51,938 bases of DNA from Aeromonas cavernicola (GCF_002795305.1 NZ_PGGC01000109.1:1-51938), one strand, 5' to 3'; shown: positions 16,663 to 25,511, numbered from the stretch's first letter. The notes: generated by a model from the sequence alone, not told the origin. Translations and numbers: made by a program.

Positions 16663-17772
16663 ATGGCGCTGAGCACAACCCAGGAAATCATTGCCGATAT
16701 CAAGGCCGGCAAGATGGTGATCCTGATGGATGACGAAGACAGAGAAAATGAAGGTGACCTGATCATGGCTGCCTCCTGCGTTCGTCCGGAGGATATCAAC
16801 TTTATGGCTCGCTACGGCCGTGGCCTCATCTGTCTGACCCTGACTCGGGATCGCTGCAAGCAGTTGGCACTGCCGCTGATGGTGGATCGCAACAATGCCC
16901 AGTTCTCCACCGCGTTTACCGTGACCATCGAAGCGGCCGAAGGGGTGACGACCGGTATCTCCGCAGCCGATCGCGCAGTGACCGTGCAAGCGGCGGTGGC
17001 GCCTGATGCTAAGGCGGCTGATCTGGTGCAGCCGGGCCATATCTTCCCGCTGATGGCGCAAGATGGCGGTGTGTTGACCCGTGCTGGCCACACCGAAGCG
17101 GGCTGCGATCTGGCTCGTCTGGCCGGTTACGAGGCGGCCTCCGTCATTGTCGAGATCCTCAACGACGATGGCACCATGGCGCGCCGTCCGGATCTGGAGG
17201 TGTTTGCCGAGCAACATGGCATCAAGCTTGGCACCATCGCCGACCTTATCGAGTACCGCAACCAGCACGAGACGACAGTCGAGAAGGTGGCCGAATGCAA
17301 GTTGCCCACCGAATTTGGCGAGTTTGACCTCATCACCTTCCGCGACACCATCGACAATCAGGTTCACTTTGCCCTGAAAAAGGGTGAAGTACAGACCGAC
17401 CAGCCGACGCTGGTGCGGGTGCACCTGCACGATGTGCTGAGCGATCTGCTGCTGACTGACCGTCACGCTGCCCGCAGCTGGCCGTTGCCCAAATCCATGG
17501 CCCGTATCGCCAGCGAGGGCGGGGTGCTGGTGATTCTGGGGGCGGAATCCCATGGCGAGGAGCTGCTGGCCCGAGTGAAGGGATTTGAAGCCGCCGACAA
17601 GGGGCTGGCACCGGAAGGGGCCAAGTGGCAGGGCACTTCGCGCCGGGTTGGCGTGGGCTCTCAGATCCTCAAAGCCCTTGGCGTGGGTAAAATGCGCTTG
17701 TTGAGCTCGCCGAAGAAGTATCATGCGCTTGGCGGCTTTGGCTTAGAAGTGGTGGAATACGTGGGCGAGTAG
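16663..17772 (+). CDS. ribBA: RibBA-like protein: DHBP synthase fused to a degenerate GTP cyclohydrolase II domain
   Basis: Residues 1 to about 200 are a complete 3,4-dihydroxy-2-butanone 4-phosphate synthase: the acidic loop [11 protein letters not shown] (23-33) and the [13 protein letters not shown] motif are present. Residues about 205-369 resemble GTP cyclohydrolase II only loosely. Where that enzyme has VRVHSECLTGD and the Cys cluster for zinc, this protein reads [18 protein letters not shown] with no cysteine. The second domain should therefore lack GTP cyclohydrolase activity, as known for hybrid RibBX-type proteins, and a separate RibA is expected elsewhere. A 152-base gap precedes it; I see no FMN riboswitch there. 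It ends in a strong terminator. Confidence 0.93.
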   Translation: MALSTTQEIIADIKAGKMVILMDDEDRENEGDLIMAASCVRPEDINFMARYGRGLICLTLTRDRCKQLALPLMVDRNNAQFSTAFTVTIEAAEGVTTGISAADRAVTVQAAVAPDAKAADLVQPGHIFPLMAQDGGVLTRAGHTEAGCDLARLAGYEAASVIVEILNDDGTMARRPDLEVFAEQHGIKLGTIADLIEYRNQHETTVEKVAECKLPTEFGEFDLITFRDTIDNQVHFALKKGEVQTDQPTLVRVHLHDVLSDLLLTDRHAARSWPLPKSMARIASEGGVLVILGAESHGEELLARVKGFEAADKGLAPEGAKWQGTSRRVGVGSQILKALGVGKMRLLSSPKKYHALGGFGLEVVEYVGE

Positions 17773-17784
17773 TCTCATCTATGT

Positions 17785-17820
17785 AAAAAACGGGGGATGG
17801 TGAGCCATCCCCCGTTTTTT
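17785..17820. terminator. Bidirectional intrinsic terminator between ribBA and the protease gene
   Basis: A 16-bp perfect stem (17785-17800 with 17805-17820) made of an A-run, CGGGGGATGG, a TGAG loop, its complement and a T-run. It ends the nrdR-ribBA transcript and the antisense protease transcript. Confidence 0.95.
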
Positions 17821-17832
17821 ATGCGCGAGTGT

Positions 17833-19017
17833 TTATGCCTTACGCCGGCGTAACCACAGTAAGGGCAGCAGCAACAAGGCACTTAAACCAAATGCACCGC
17901 CGCCATTGCTTGATGTGCGAACCGGTGGAGGGGCTACCGGATCCGCACTAACTCTACCTATCATCACGGCCTTTAGCTGTTTGCGATTGCCATTTATCGC
18001 AGTCTCGACGGTGACATTTTCTAGTTTAATCGTGTTCTTCGCATACTTGCCTTCGAACAGGGCTTCAATCATGCAGCTCTGGTTTGGTTGCAGCTGGGCT
18101 GGGCAATCAGTGCGCAGGTCTGCAGCGGAGCCGCCCATATCGCTCAGTTCTGCCACGTCGCCAGTGCGATTGGCAACGGTGAATGGGGCCCAGCCACGTT
18201 CATTGACTTTAACCTCAACGCTGCTCTGTGTGGTAATGGTCAGGGCAGTTTGCTGCTCATTGATCCAATTTACAAATTGTGGCGCATAGGTATACCCACC
18301 TGCTTTATTCGTTTGCGCACAGGGAGAGGGGCCGTAGCTGACAATGCCGACTAGTTGATTGTTAAAAATAAGCGGGCCGCCGCTGTCGCCTTGGCAGGTG
18401 TCTTTGCCTAGCACGTAACCGGCAAAAATATGGGAGGTTGTTGGGTCATTCACCCATAAATCGGTATCCCCTTTATAAGCGAGCTCGACAGTTAGTGAGC
18501 GCTGGCTTTGGCTTTCACTATTGCCTTCGGGGTTCGTCGCACCATAACCGTAGGCTCTTAGCTGAGTACCATCCGGCCAACTGTGTTTGATATTCTCTGC
18601 GGCAATCGCCAGAGGGGTATTGGTCGTCGGCGAGGCGAGATGAAGCAGCGCAATATCATTTTCGTATGTAGGTATTGGGAGGGCGAGCAGGGGAAACATA
18701 CTATTTCGGTGATAGGTCTCTTCTATGAGTATTTGATCGACCTTGATTCGCTGATGCGGCGTGGTTAGATCTGTGACGCCAACAGCCACTTCGAGTGGCA
18801 GCCCCGCCGTTACGCAGTGTGCCGCGGTGAGGACCCACTCGCTATTTATCAGCGTTCCACCACATTGGCTTTTCCACGGTTCTGTTTGATTGCTCGTACC
18901 AAACGCAACCATCCAGCTGGGCGCGTTGGCGAGGTCGCCATTAATAATTCTGGTACTCGCATAGGCTGGGGCGGCTGCGATCAGGGCGATCAAGACAGAC
19001 CCTCTTATGTGTGGCAT
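17833..19017 (-). CDS. Trypsin-like serine protease with GlyGly-CTERM tail
   Basis: A 394-residue secreted S1-family protease. Signal peptide at 1-20, then the mature end RIINGD. The catalytic triad is H67 (LTAAHC), D121 (ENDIALL) and S212 (CQGDSGGP); D206 lies at the position that gives trypsin-like cleavage after Lys/Arg. A second domain of about 110 residues follows. The C-terminus has SSNGGGAFGLSALLLLPLLW and an Arg-rich end, the GlyGly-CTERM signal processed by rhombosortase in type II secreting bacteria. It has its own SD (GGAG) and lies antisense between ribBA and ribH, where these genes are normally adjacent. Confidence 0.9.
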   Translation of the reverse strand: MPHIRGSVLIALIAAAPAYASTRIINGDLANAPSWMVAFGTSNQTEPWKSQCGGTLINSEWVLTAAHCVTAGLPLEVAVGVTDLTTPHQRIKVDQILIEETYHRNSMFPLLALPIPTYENDIALLHLASPTTNTPLAIAAENIKHSWPDGTQLRAYGYGATNPEGNSESQSQRSLTVELAYKGDTDLWVNDPTTSHIFAGYVLGKDTCQGDSGGPLIFNNQLVGIVSYGPSPCAQTNKAGGYTYAPQFVNWINEQQTALTITTQSSVEVKVNERGWAPFTVANRTGDVAELSDMGGSAADLRTDCPAQLQPNQSCMIEALFEGKYAKNTIKLENVTVETAINGNRKQLKAVMIGRVSADPVAPPPVRTSSNGGGAFGLSALLLLPLLWLRRRKA

Positions 19018-19162
19018 ATCAGCTCCTTCTAATTACTGCCCACTTAAATTCAATGAAGTTACTTGTGTAAGCTTTAACCTACGCAGGTCGCCGCACGTTA
19101 TCACCCGCCTTATCACAGTGTAAAAACTCAATAAATTATTCCGCTCAAGATTTATTGGCTGG

Positions 19163-19191
19163 TTTTGGTAATAGGGTGGCTGTGTTAGAAT
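19163..19191 (+). promoter_or_regulatory. Probable promoter of ribH-nusB-thiL-pgpA
   Basis: TTTTGG (19163-19168), a 17-base spacer and TAGAAT (19186-19191) lie about 50 bases before ribH. A separate promoter is needed because the protease gene and terminator cut these genes off from ribBA. Confidence 0.5.
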
Positions 19192-19242
19192 GCGGCCACT
19201 TTTGACCTCGGCCCTTTGGGTTGCACAGAGACAGGATTGCCA

Positions 19243-19713
19243 ATGAAGGTTATCGAAGGAAACATCGCCGCCCCCGAGGCGCGCATTGCGATTGTCGTTG
19301 CTCGTTTCAATAGCTTTATCAACGACAGTTTGGTGAATGGTGCCGTAGACGTATTGACTCGTCAGGGCCAGGTACAAGAGGGCAACCTTACCTTGGTAAA
19401 GGTGCCGGGTGCGGTTGAAATGCCATTAGTCATCAAGAAGCTGGCCAAGAGTGGCCACTATGATGCGATTGTTGCGGTTGGCACGGTTATCAGAGGTGGC
19501 ACATACCACTTTGATCTGGTGGCAAACGAAAATAGCAAAGGCATGGCCCAAGTAATGATGGAATATGAAATTCCGGTTGCGTTTGGCGTGCTGACCACTG
19601 AAAACATTGAACAAGCCATCGAGCGTGCCGGAACCAAGGCGGGTAACAAGGGTGCAGAGGCTGCACTGGCGGCGCTCGAAATGATCAACGTCCTGCAACA
19701 ACTGGACGTGTAA
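19243..19713 (+). CDS. ribH: 6,7-dimethyl-8-ribityllumazine synthase RibH
   Basis: RibH condenses the RibB and RibD products to the lumazine precursor of riboflavin and forms an icosahedral or pentameric shell. The 156-residue length equals that of E. coli RibE/RibH. Active-site stretches seen are ARFNSFIND near the N-terminus, [27 protein letters not shown] (with the catalytic His) and [15 protein letters not shown]. The ATG at 19243 (MKVIEGN) is chosen over an upstream TTG-type start by homology. nusB follows after 14 bases. Confidence 0.96.
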   Translation: MKVIEGNIAAPEARIAIVVARFNSFINDSLVNGAVDVLTRQGQVQEGNLTLVKVPGAVEMPLVIKKLAKSGHYDAIVAVGTVIRGGTYHFDLVANENSKGMAQVMMEYEIPVAFGVLTTENIEQAIERAGTKAGNKGAEAALAALEMINVLQQLDV

Positions 19714-19727
19714 CGAGGAGAAGTACA

Positions 19728-20141
19728 TTGAAACCGTCTGAGCGCCGTAAAGCCCGCCATTGTGCCATCCAAGCCATCTATCAGTGGCAGATGACCAAGG
19801 CTAATGTGGGTGACATCGAAGAGCAGTTCAAGATCGATCAGGATACCAAAGGGGTAGACCTGAGCTATTTCCGTGATCTGCTGTTTGGGGTCGCTATCCA
19901 CTGCAATGAGCTGGACAAGGCGTTTGCTTCTTATCTCTCCCGTCCGCTAGAAGAGGTGGACATGGTTGATAAGGCAATCTTGCGGTTGGCAACCTATGAG
20001 CTAACTCGCCGTGATGATGTGCCACCACGGGTGGTGATCAATGAGGCGATCGAGCTGGCGAAAGCGTTCGCGGCCGATGACAGCCACAAGTTTGTCAACG
20101 GTGTACTTGATAAGGTGATCAAGTCGCTGAATAAGCGTTGA
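19728..20141 (+). CDS. nusB: Transcription antitermination factor NusB
   Basis: NusB binds boxA RNA with NusE (S10) and promotes antitermination in rRNA operons. The 137-residue all-helical protein has the family signature from ERRKARHCAIQAIYQWQ to PLEEVDMVDKAILRLATYEL and VVINEAIELAKAFAADDSHKFVNGVLD. The start codon is TTG at 19728, with CGAGGAG eight bases before; no ATG lies near. The order ribH-nusB-thiL-pgpA is the standard gammaproteobacterial one. Confidence 0.96.
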   Translation: MKPSERRKARHCAIQAIYQWQMTKANVGDIEEQFKIDQDTKGVDLSYFRDLLFGVAIHCNELDKAFASYLSRPLEEVDMVDKAILRLATYELTRRDDVPPRVVINEAIELAKAFAADDSHKFVNGVLDKVIKSLNKR

Positions 20142-20170
20142 TCCTACTGTCGATGACCATTTAAGAGAGG

Positions 20171-20193
20171 AGCCAGCAGATTGCTGGCTTTTT
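20171..20193 (+). terminator. Terminator-like hairpin overlapping the thiL start region
   Basis: AGCCAGCA and TGCTGGCT (20171-20178 and 20182-20189) form an 8-bp stem with a three-base loop, followed by a T-run (20189-20193). It ends only a few bases before the thiL ATG, so it may act as an attenuator between nusB and thiL. Confidence 0.6.
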
Positions 20194-20198
20194 ACTGT

Positions 20199-21158
20199 AT
20201 GGGTGAATTTGAACTGATAGAGAAGTACTTTAAGCACAATCATGCCCGCAAGGACGTGGTGATGGGGCCTGGTGATGACTGTGCATTGCTGACGTTGCCT
20301 GCGAACACCCAGTTAGCGGTGAGTACCGATACCTTAGTGAGCGGTGTTCATTTTTTACCTGACATGGACCCAGTCGACTTAGGTTATAAGGCACTGGCGG
20401 TCAATCTCTCGGATCTTGCTGCGATGGGGGCTGAGCCACGCTGGGTTTCGTTGGCGTTGACCCTGCCCGCCATCAACGAAGCTTGGGTGGCCGGCTTTGC
20501 CGAAGGATTTCTTGAGCTTGCCGAGTATTACAATGTGGCGCTGGTGGGGGGCGACATGACTCGTGGTCCCCTCTCCATCACTGTATCGGTCAAAGGGTCA
20601 GTCCCTGCTGGCCGCGCTTTACTGCGCAGTGGGGCCAAAGTTGGCGATGGTATCTATGTGACCGGCACCTTAGGTGATGCCGCCTTGGCACTTTCTCATC
20701 TCTTGGGTAAACGCACCCTCAATGAAAACCAACTGGCGGCCGTGTTGCCACGGCTTGACCACCCTCATCCTCGGATTTTGGCGGGGCAAGCACTGCGTGG
20801 GCTGGCCAGTAGCGCACTCGATATTTCCGATGGCTTAGTCTCCGATCTTGGCCATATCCTCACTGCATCTGGGGTGCGGGCCCAGCTTGATCTCACTTTG
20901 CTGCCGCTTTCACCTGTGTTGCAAGATGCCGTCGCCCAGCGTGACGGGTGGCAATTAGCATTAGCAGGGGGCGACGATTACGAACTTTGCTTCACGGTGC
21001 CCGAAGAGCACCGTGGTGCATTGGATACGGCGCTAGCGAATTGCGGCGTTAAATTCACCCGTATCGGTCGTATTGTGAGCGGTGCACCTGGGATCGACTA
21101 TCACTACGATGAGCAAACGATCCTGTTGCAACTTAAAGGATGGGATCACTTCGCATGA
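20199..21158 (+). CDS. thiL: Thiamine-monophosphate kinase ThiL
   Basis: ThiL phosphorylates thiamine phosphate to TPP. The 319-residue protein has the PurM-like fold: MGEFELIEKYF, then GPGDDCALL with metal-binding aspartates, STDTLVSGVHF, VNLSDLAAMGA and GGDMTRGP; the C-terminal half has DISDGLVSDLGHI and GGDDYELCFT. ATG 20199 aligns with the E. coli start (MACGEF), but no SD lies directly before it; TTG at 20181, in frame, has GAGAGGAG eight bases upstream and would add six residues. Its stop overlaps the pgpA start. Confidence 0.94.
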   Translation: MGEFELIEKYFKHNHARKDVVMGPGDDCALLTLPANTQLAVSTDTLVSGVHFLPDMDPVDLGYKALAVNLSDLAAMGAEPRWVSLALTLPAINEAWVAGFAEGFLELAEYYNVALVGGDMTRGPLSITVSVKGSVPAGRALLRSGAKVGDGIYVTGTLGDAALALSHLLGKRTLNENQLAAVLPRLDHPHPRILAGQALRGLASSALDISDGLVSDLGHILTASGVRAQLDLTLLPLSPVLQDAVAQRDGWQLALAGGDDYELCFTVPEEHRGALDTALANCGVKFTRIGRIVSGAPGIDYHYDEQTILLQLKGWDHFA

Positions 21159-21649
21159 CCTTTTTTATGATAAAGCCTGAGCTCAAAAGGCTGAGCCTGA
21201 AAAATCCCCTGCACCTATTGGCAGTGGGATTTGGTTCCGGCCTTTGCCCTAAAGCACCCGGCACGATGGGGACGCTTGCCGCAGTTCCCCTCTATTTGCT
21301 CGCGAGTGGCCTCAGTACTCCTTGGTTTATTGCGCTACTCGTCGTGGGATTTGTGGCAGGGATCTGGATTTGTCAAAGTGCGACCGATGCCATTGGTGCG
21401 CCTGATCATGGGGCGATCGTATGGGATGAGGTAATCGGATTTGGCGTCACCATGATTGCGGCGCCTGCGGGCTGGCAGTGGGTGCTGGCGGGGTTTCTGC
21501 TATTTCGTCTGTTTGATGTGCTAAAACCCTGGCCTATCTCTTGGTTTGATCGTCGTATTCATGGTGGCCTTGGCATCATGCTCGATGATCTGATTGCCGG
21601 TCTGTTGGCCTTGTGTTGTATGCAATTATTCGCGGTTTGGTTTGCCTAA
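21155..21649 (+). CDS. pgpA: Phosphatidylglycerophosphatase A
   Basis: PgpA removes the phosphate from phosphatidylglycerophosphate in the inner membrane. The 164-residue protein has the family motifs GFGSGLCPKAPGTMGTLAA, DHGAIVWDEVIGF (acidic metal site) and RLFDVLKPWPISWFDR, followed by GIMLDDLIAG, with three or four hydrophobic segments. The start ATG overlaps the thiL stop as ATGA, a coupled arrangement; an ATG four codons downstream is also possible. It is the last gene of the ribH-nusB-thiL-pgpA unit. Confidence 0.95.
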   Translation: MTFFMIKPELKRLSLKNPLHLLAVGFGSGLCPKAPGTMGTLAAVPLYLLASGLSTPWFIALLVVGFVAGIWICQSATDAIGAPDHGAIVWDEVIGFGVTMIAAPAGWQWVLAGFLLFRLFDVLKPWPISWFDRRIHGGLGIMLDDLIAGLLALCCMQLFAVWFA

Positions 21650-21752
21650 CGCGCCTCAATTGGGGGAGTGACTTTTGTCAGGTGCCCCCGATTTAACCCT
21701 GCCGGATTTTTAGTCACTGATATATTGTGCTAATAATTAACATTTCAACATA

Positions 21753-21804
21753 AATATTCACTATTAATCGGTGTTATCACGTTATTCATGAAATAGTGAA
21801 TATT
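21753..21804. repeat. Perfect 13-bp inverted repeat, 26-base spacer
   Basis: AATATTCACTATT (21753-21765) is repeated inverted as AATAGTGAATATT (21792-21804). The arms are 39 bases apart centre to centre. It could be a pair of operator half-sites for the downstream transporter or an RNA stem. Confidence 0.75.
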
Positions 21805-21853
21805 GTTGTTTGTTGCGCTATTGTTGAAGCGAACAAGCCAAATAAGGGGATGA

Positions 21854-21890
21854 ATTGGTTTTATTATCTATAAAATAATTTAAAACCAAT
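21854..21890. repeat. Perfect 10-bp inverted repeat in AT-rich DNA
   Basis: ATTGGTTTTA (21854-21863) and TAAAACCAAT (21881-21890) with a 17-base spacer. It lies 50 bases after the first inverted repeat and 250 bases before the transporter start. Confidence 0.65.
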
Positions 21891-22139
21891 ATTTAAACCT
21901 TAATTTCATATGACTACCTGCACAAAATATTGCGAAATTGTATAGCGCAATCATTTACACCCGTGGGCAAACCGTCTAAGTTACTCGCGGGTTATTCCAA
22001 GAAAAATGCAAAACCCCGCCCAGATCGCTAGTCCCACCATCCCATAGAGTGAGTCTCTATTTACCCAAGGTCATGACTGGCATCTGTGGCTGATTGACAG
22101 ATGAATTATTGGGGGTGAATGTCCCCTGCAGAGGTAACC

Positions 22140-23864
22140 ATGTCCTTGCTCGAAGTAAAAAACTTAGCGATCGAGTACCCCTCCCGCTATGGGGTGTTGG
22201 CCGCAGTTAAAAATCTCTCTTTTTCCATCGAAAAAGGGGAAATCGTTGGCATCGTAGGTGAGTCCGGCGCAGGTAAATCGACTATCGGCAACGCGGTTAT
22301 TGATCTGCTTAGTCCACCGGGACGCATCGCCCGTGGTGATATCTACCTCAATGGTGAGTTGATTTCAGGCAAGAGCCAACGTCAGATGCGTGCTATTCGT
22401 GGTTCACGTATCGGTTTTATCTTCCAAGACCCGATGACTTCCCTCAATCCACTGTTCACGGTTGAACAGCAGTTGATTGAAACCATCTTGGCTAATACCG
22501 AGCTTTCCCGTGAGGCAGCGTTTAGTAAAGCGTTAGCATTGATGACCGCTGTGGGTATACCGCAGCCGGAACTACGGATTAAACAGTACCCACATCAGTT
22601 CTCGGGGGGGATGCGGCAACGGGTGGTCATTGCCATTGCGCTCTCTTGCGATCCAGAGCTCATTATTGCCGACGAGCCAACCACGGCGTTGGACGTCTCT
22701 ATTCAGGATCAGATCCTCCAGCTTATCCGTACCCTCTGCAAAGAACGGCAAGTAGGCTGTATGTTGGTGACTCACGACATGGGCGTGGTCTCTAACATCA
22801 CCGACAAGGTGGCGGTGATGTATCGCGGCGATCTGGTGGAGTTTGGCAGCACCGAGCAGGTACTTGGTGCACCTAACCACCCTTATACCCGTAGTCTGAT
22901 CTCAGCAGTGCCGCGCTCAGATGTGAAGCTGGTGCGCTTTCCACTGGTCTCTTATATCGAAGATGCCAGTGCACCGGATACCCAAATCGACCTTAAGACC
23001 CATTGGCTTGGCCAACGTCAGGACGAGCGGGCCTATCAAGGGGCGCTGCTGCGGGTGGAGCACGTCGATCTTAAATTTGTCACCAAGGACTCCCTGTTCC
23101 CGAGCCGCCGCCAGTATGTGCAGGCCTGCAACAACATCAGCTTCGACATCTTCGAAGGGGAGACCTTTGGGTTGGTGGGGGAGTCGGGGTCCGGCAAATC
23201 GACCATTGCCCGTGCCATCACCGGTTTGTATCCGCCTGATAGTGGCAAGATCGTGTTCGAGGGGATCGATCTGACGGCGCTTAAGGGCGAGGGTGAGCGT
23301 CGCCCGCTACGCCGCCAGATGCAGATGGTGTTCCAAAACCCTTACTCATCAATGAATCCACGGATGAAGGTCGCGGACATCATTGCCGAGCCGATCCGTT
23401 TTCATCAGCTAGCCAGTAGTGAAAGCCAGATTGAGGGCATTGTCGGTGATCTACTGGATCATGTTGGCCTTGGCCGCCGTGCCGGGCTGAAATATCCCCA
23501 CGAGTTCTCCGGCGGTCAGCGCCAGCGCATCTCCATTGCCCGCGCCCTGGCCACGCGGCCGCGCTTCCTCATCTGCGACGAACCGACCTCGGCGCTGGAT
23601 GTGTCGGTGCAGGCCCAGATCCTCAACCTGCTCAAAGATCTGCAGCAGGAGTTGGGGCTCACCATGCTGTTCATCAGTCACGATCTGCCGGTGATCCGCC
23701 AGATGTGCGATCGCATTGGGGTGATGCAGCACGGCCATTTGGTCGAGGTCGCCGAGACCGAAAAGTTGTTTACCAATGCTGAGCATGAGTACAGCCGCAA
23801 GCTGATTTCCCTGATGCCAGAGTTCAAAGGAATGTCCCGCGAGGGGCTAGAGATAGCAAGCTAG
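22140..23864 (+). CDS. Peptide/nickel-type ABC transporter, fused double ATPase (DppD-DppF type)
   Basis: A 574-residue protein with two complete ATPase domains in tandem, as in GsiA-like proteins. Domain one (about 1-260): Walker A GESGAGKST, signature FSGGMRQR, Walker B IIADEPTTALD, and the C-terminal oligopeptide-transporter extension with NHPYTRSLISAVP. Domain two (about 300-570): Walker A GESGSGKST, FSGGQRQR, LICDEPTSALD. The ATG at 22140 follows AGAGGTAACC; an upstream in-frame start is disregarded. It is the first gene of an operon with a binding protein and two permeases, energising uptake of a peptide-like or similar solute. Confidence 0.92.
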   Translation: MSLLEVKNLAIEYPSRYGVLAAVKNLSFSIEKGEIVGIVGESGAGKSTIGNAVIDLLSPPGRIARGDIYLNGELISGKSQRQMRAIRGSRIGFIFQDPMTSLNPLFTVEQQLIETILANTELSREAAFSKALALMTAVGIPQPELRIKQYPHQFSGGMRQRVVIAIALSCDPELIIADEPTTALDVSIQDQILQLIRTLCKERQVGCMLVTHDMGVVSNITDKVAVMYRGDLVEFGSTEQVLGAPNHPYTRSLISAVPRSDVKLVRFPLVSYIEDASAPDTQIDLKTHWLGQRQDERAYQGALLRVEHVDLKFVTKDSLFPSRRQYVQACNNISFDIFEGETFGLVGESGSGKSTIARAITGLYPPDSGKIVFEGIDLTALKGEGERRPLRRQMQMVFQNPYSSMNPRMKVADIIAEPIRFHQLASSESQIEGIVGDLLDHVGLGRRAGLKYPHEFSGGQRQRISIARALATRPRFLICDEPTSALDVSVQAQILNLLKDLQQELGLTMLFISHDLPVIRQMCDRIGVMQHGHLVEVAETEKLFTNAEHEYSRKLISLMPEFKGMSREGLEIAS

Positions 23865-23933
23865 GAAGTTCCTATTCATCAGCTTTGCTTGCCAATGTTA
23901 AGTGTCAATAAAATAAGACGCATGGAGAAAAAA

Positions 23934-25490
23934 ATGAAAAAAGGATTATCCAAGATTGCGATGGCGCTGTTTGCTGCTGGGCTGGCTTTTAATGTCAGCG
24001 CCGCCGACATCAAGGTGGCTGTTGCTTCCGATGCCACGTCGCTCGATCCGCAGGAGCAGCTGTCTGGTCAGACTCTAGAGATGTCTCATCTGGTGTTCGA
24101 TCCCTTGGTTCGCTACAGCCAAGATATGCAGTTTGAACCACGTTTGGCGGAAAAATTTGAGCGCATCGATAACAACACGGTGCGTTTCTTCCTGCGTAAG
24201 GGGGTCAAATTCCACTCCGGTAATGACTTCACCGCTGATGATGTGGTGTGGACCATGACTCGGATGAAGTCCTCGGTCGACTACAAAGCGATTTTTGAGC
24301 CGATCACCGAAGTGAAGAAGATCGATGACCATACCGTCGATTTCATTACCGCTAAGCCATTCCCACTGGTGCTGCAGACCGCGACCTATTTCTTCCCGAT
24401 GGATACCAAGTTCTATGCGGGCAAAACCGACGCGGGTAAAGATAAGGCCGAGATCGTTAAAAACGGCAGCTCCTTTGCCTCGACCAATGTCTCCGGTACT
24501 GGTCCGTTCACCGTGAAGTTCCGTGAGCAAGGGGTGAAGCTGGACTATGCCCGTAACGCTAACTACTGGGACAAAGCCTCTAAGGGCAACGTTGATAACT
24601 TGACTGTGGTGCCGATCAAAGAAGACGCCACCCGTGTTGCGGCCCTGCTGGGTGGCGACGTAGATGTGATCTATCCGGTCGCCCCTAACGATCTGGAACG
24701 GGTCAAAAATGGTAAGGATACCCAGCTGGTGACTCTGCCAGGTACGCGTATCATCATCATCGAGCTGAATCAGAACACCAATCCAGCCCTCAAAGACAAG
24801 CGTGTCCGCCAAGCGATCAACTACGCCATCAATCAGGTAGGCATCGTCGAGAAGATCAACAAAGGCTTCGGTACACCGGCCGGTCAGCTGAGTCCGCAAG
24901 GCTATGTCGGCCATAACGACACCCTGACCCCGCAATATGATGTGGCTAAAGCGAAAGCACTGATGAAAGAGGCCGGTTATGAGCAGGGCTTCAAGCTGAG
25001 CTTTATCTCGCCCGCCGCGCGTTATGTCAATGATGTCAAGATTGCTCAAGCGGTCTCCGCCATGCTGGCCAAGATCAACATCAAGGTGGATCTGAAGACC
25101 ATGCCGGTAGCCCAGTATTGGCCGGAGTTTGATAAGTGTGCCGCTGATATGCAGCTGATTGGCTGGCACTCAGACACCGAAGACAGCGCCAACCTGTTTG
25201 AGTTTTTGACCTTCACTAAAGATGCCAAAACCGGCATGGGTCAGTACAACTGTGCTGGTAATGCCAACACCGACGTCGACAACTTGGTGATGCAAGCCAA
25301 CACCGAGACCGATCCTGCCAAACGTGCCGAGATGCTGAAAAAGGCTGAAGCGTTGTTAATTGAAGACGCTGCTTATGTGCCGCTGCATTGGGAAAACGTG
25401 GCTTATGGTGCCAAGAAGAACGTGGACATCAAGCAGGTCGCTAATGCCATGGTATTCCCTTATTTGGGTGACTTGGTGGTCACTAAGTAA
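23934..25490 (+). CDS. Periplasmic solute-binding protein, family 5 (peptide/opine/nickel type)
   Basis: A 518-residue member of the SBP family 5. A Sec signal peptide (MKKGLSKIAMALFAAGLAFNVSA) is cut before ADIKVAVASDATSLDP; there is no lipobox Cys, so it is a soluble periplasmic protein. Family marks are PRLAEKFERI, VRFFLRKGVKFHSGNDFTADDV, GTGPFTVKF, NYWDKASKGNVD and VRQAINYAIN. I chose ATG 23934 because ATGGAGAA upstream supplies GGAG at correct distance. The ligand cannot be told; the order ATPase, binding protein, permease, permease resembles dipeptide and heme/glutathione importers. Confidence 0.92.
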   Translation: MKKGLSKIAMALFAAGLAFNVSAADIKVAVASDATSLDPQEQLSGQTLEMSHLVFDPLVRYSQDMQFEPRLAEKFERIDNNTVRFFLRKGVKFHSGNDFTADDVVWTMTRMKSSVDYKAIFEPITEVKKIDDHTVDFITAKPFPLVLQTATYFFPMDTKFYAGKTDAGKDKAEIVKNGSSFASTNVSGTGPFTVKFREQGVKLDYARNANYWDKASKGNVDNLTVVPIKEDATRVAALLGGDVDVIYPVAPNDLERVKNGKDTQLVTLPGTRIIIIELNQNTNPALKDKRVRQAINYAINQVGIVEKINKGFGTPAGQLSPQGYVGHNDTLTPQYDVAKAKALMKEAGYEQGFKLSFISPAARYVNDVKIAQAVSAMLAKINIKVDLKTMPVAQYWPEFDKCAADMQLIGWHSDTEDSANLFEFLTFTKDAKTGMGQYNCAGNANTDVDNLVMQANTETDPAKRAEMLKKAEALLIEDAAYVPLHWENVAYGAKKNVDIKQVANAMVFPYLGDLVVTK

Positions 25491-25511
25491 GCACATCATG
25501 AAGTAAGAGTG

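Larger units (their letters stand above)
21650..22139. other. AT-rich intergenic region before the peptide ABC transporter
   Basis: These 490 bases carry no gene. A weak hairpin (TGAC/GTCA within GGGGG...CCCCC, 21662-21689) may end the pgpA transcript. Two long inverted repeats follow (separate entries). A possible promoter starts with TTGACA at 22094, but its -10 partner is poor. Confidence 0.5.

Noticed and set aside
16660-17724. Open frame of 354 codons opposite ribBA
   Set aside because: Antisense shadow of ribBA; no SD and low-complexity His/Gln-rich translation.
20001-20243. 80-codon minus-strand frame over the nusB-thiL junction
   Set aside because: Covers two certain genes and a hairpin; no independent support.
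24075-25169. Open frame of 364 codons opposite the binding-protein gene
   Set aside because: Antisense shadow caused by codon bias; no recognisable domain.
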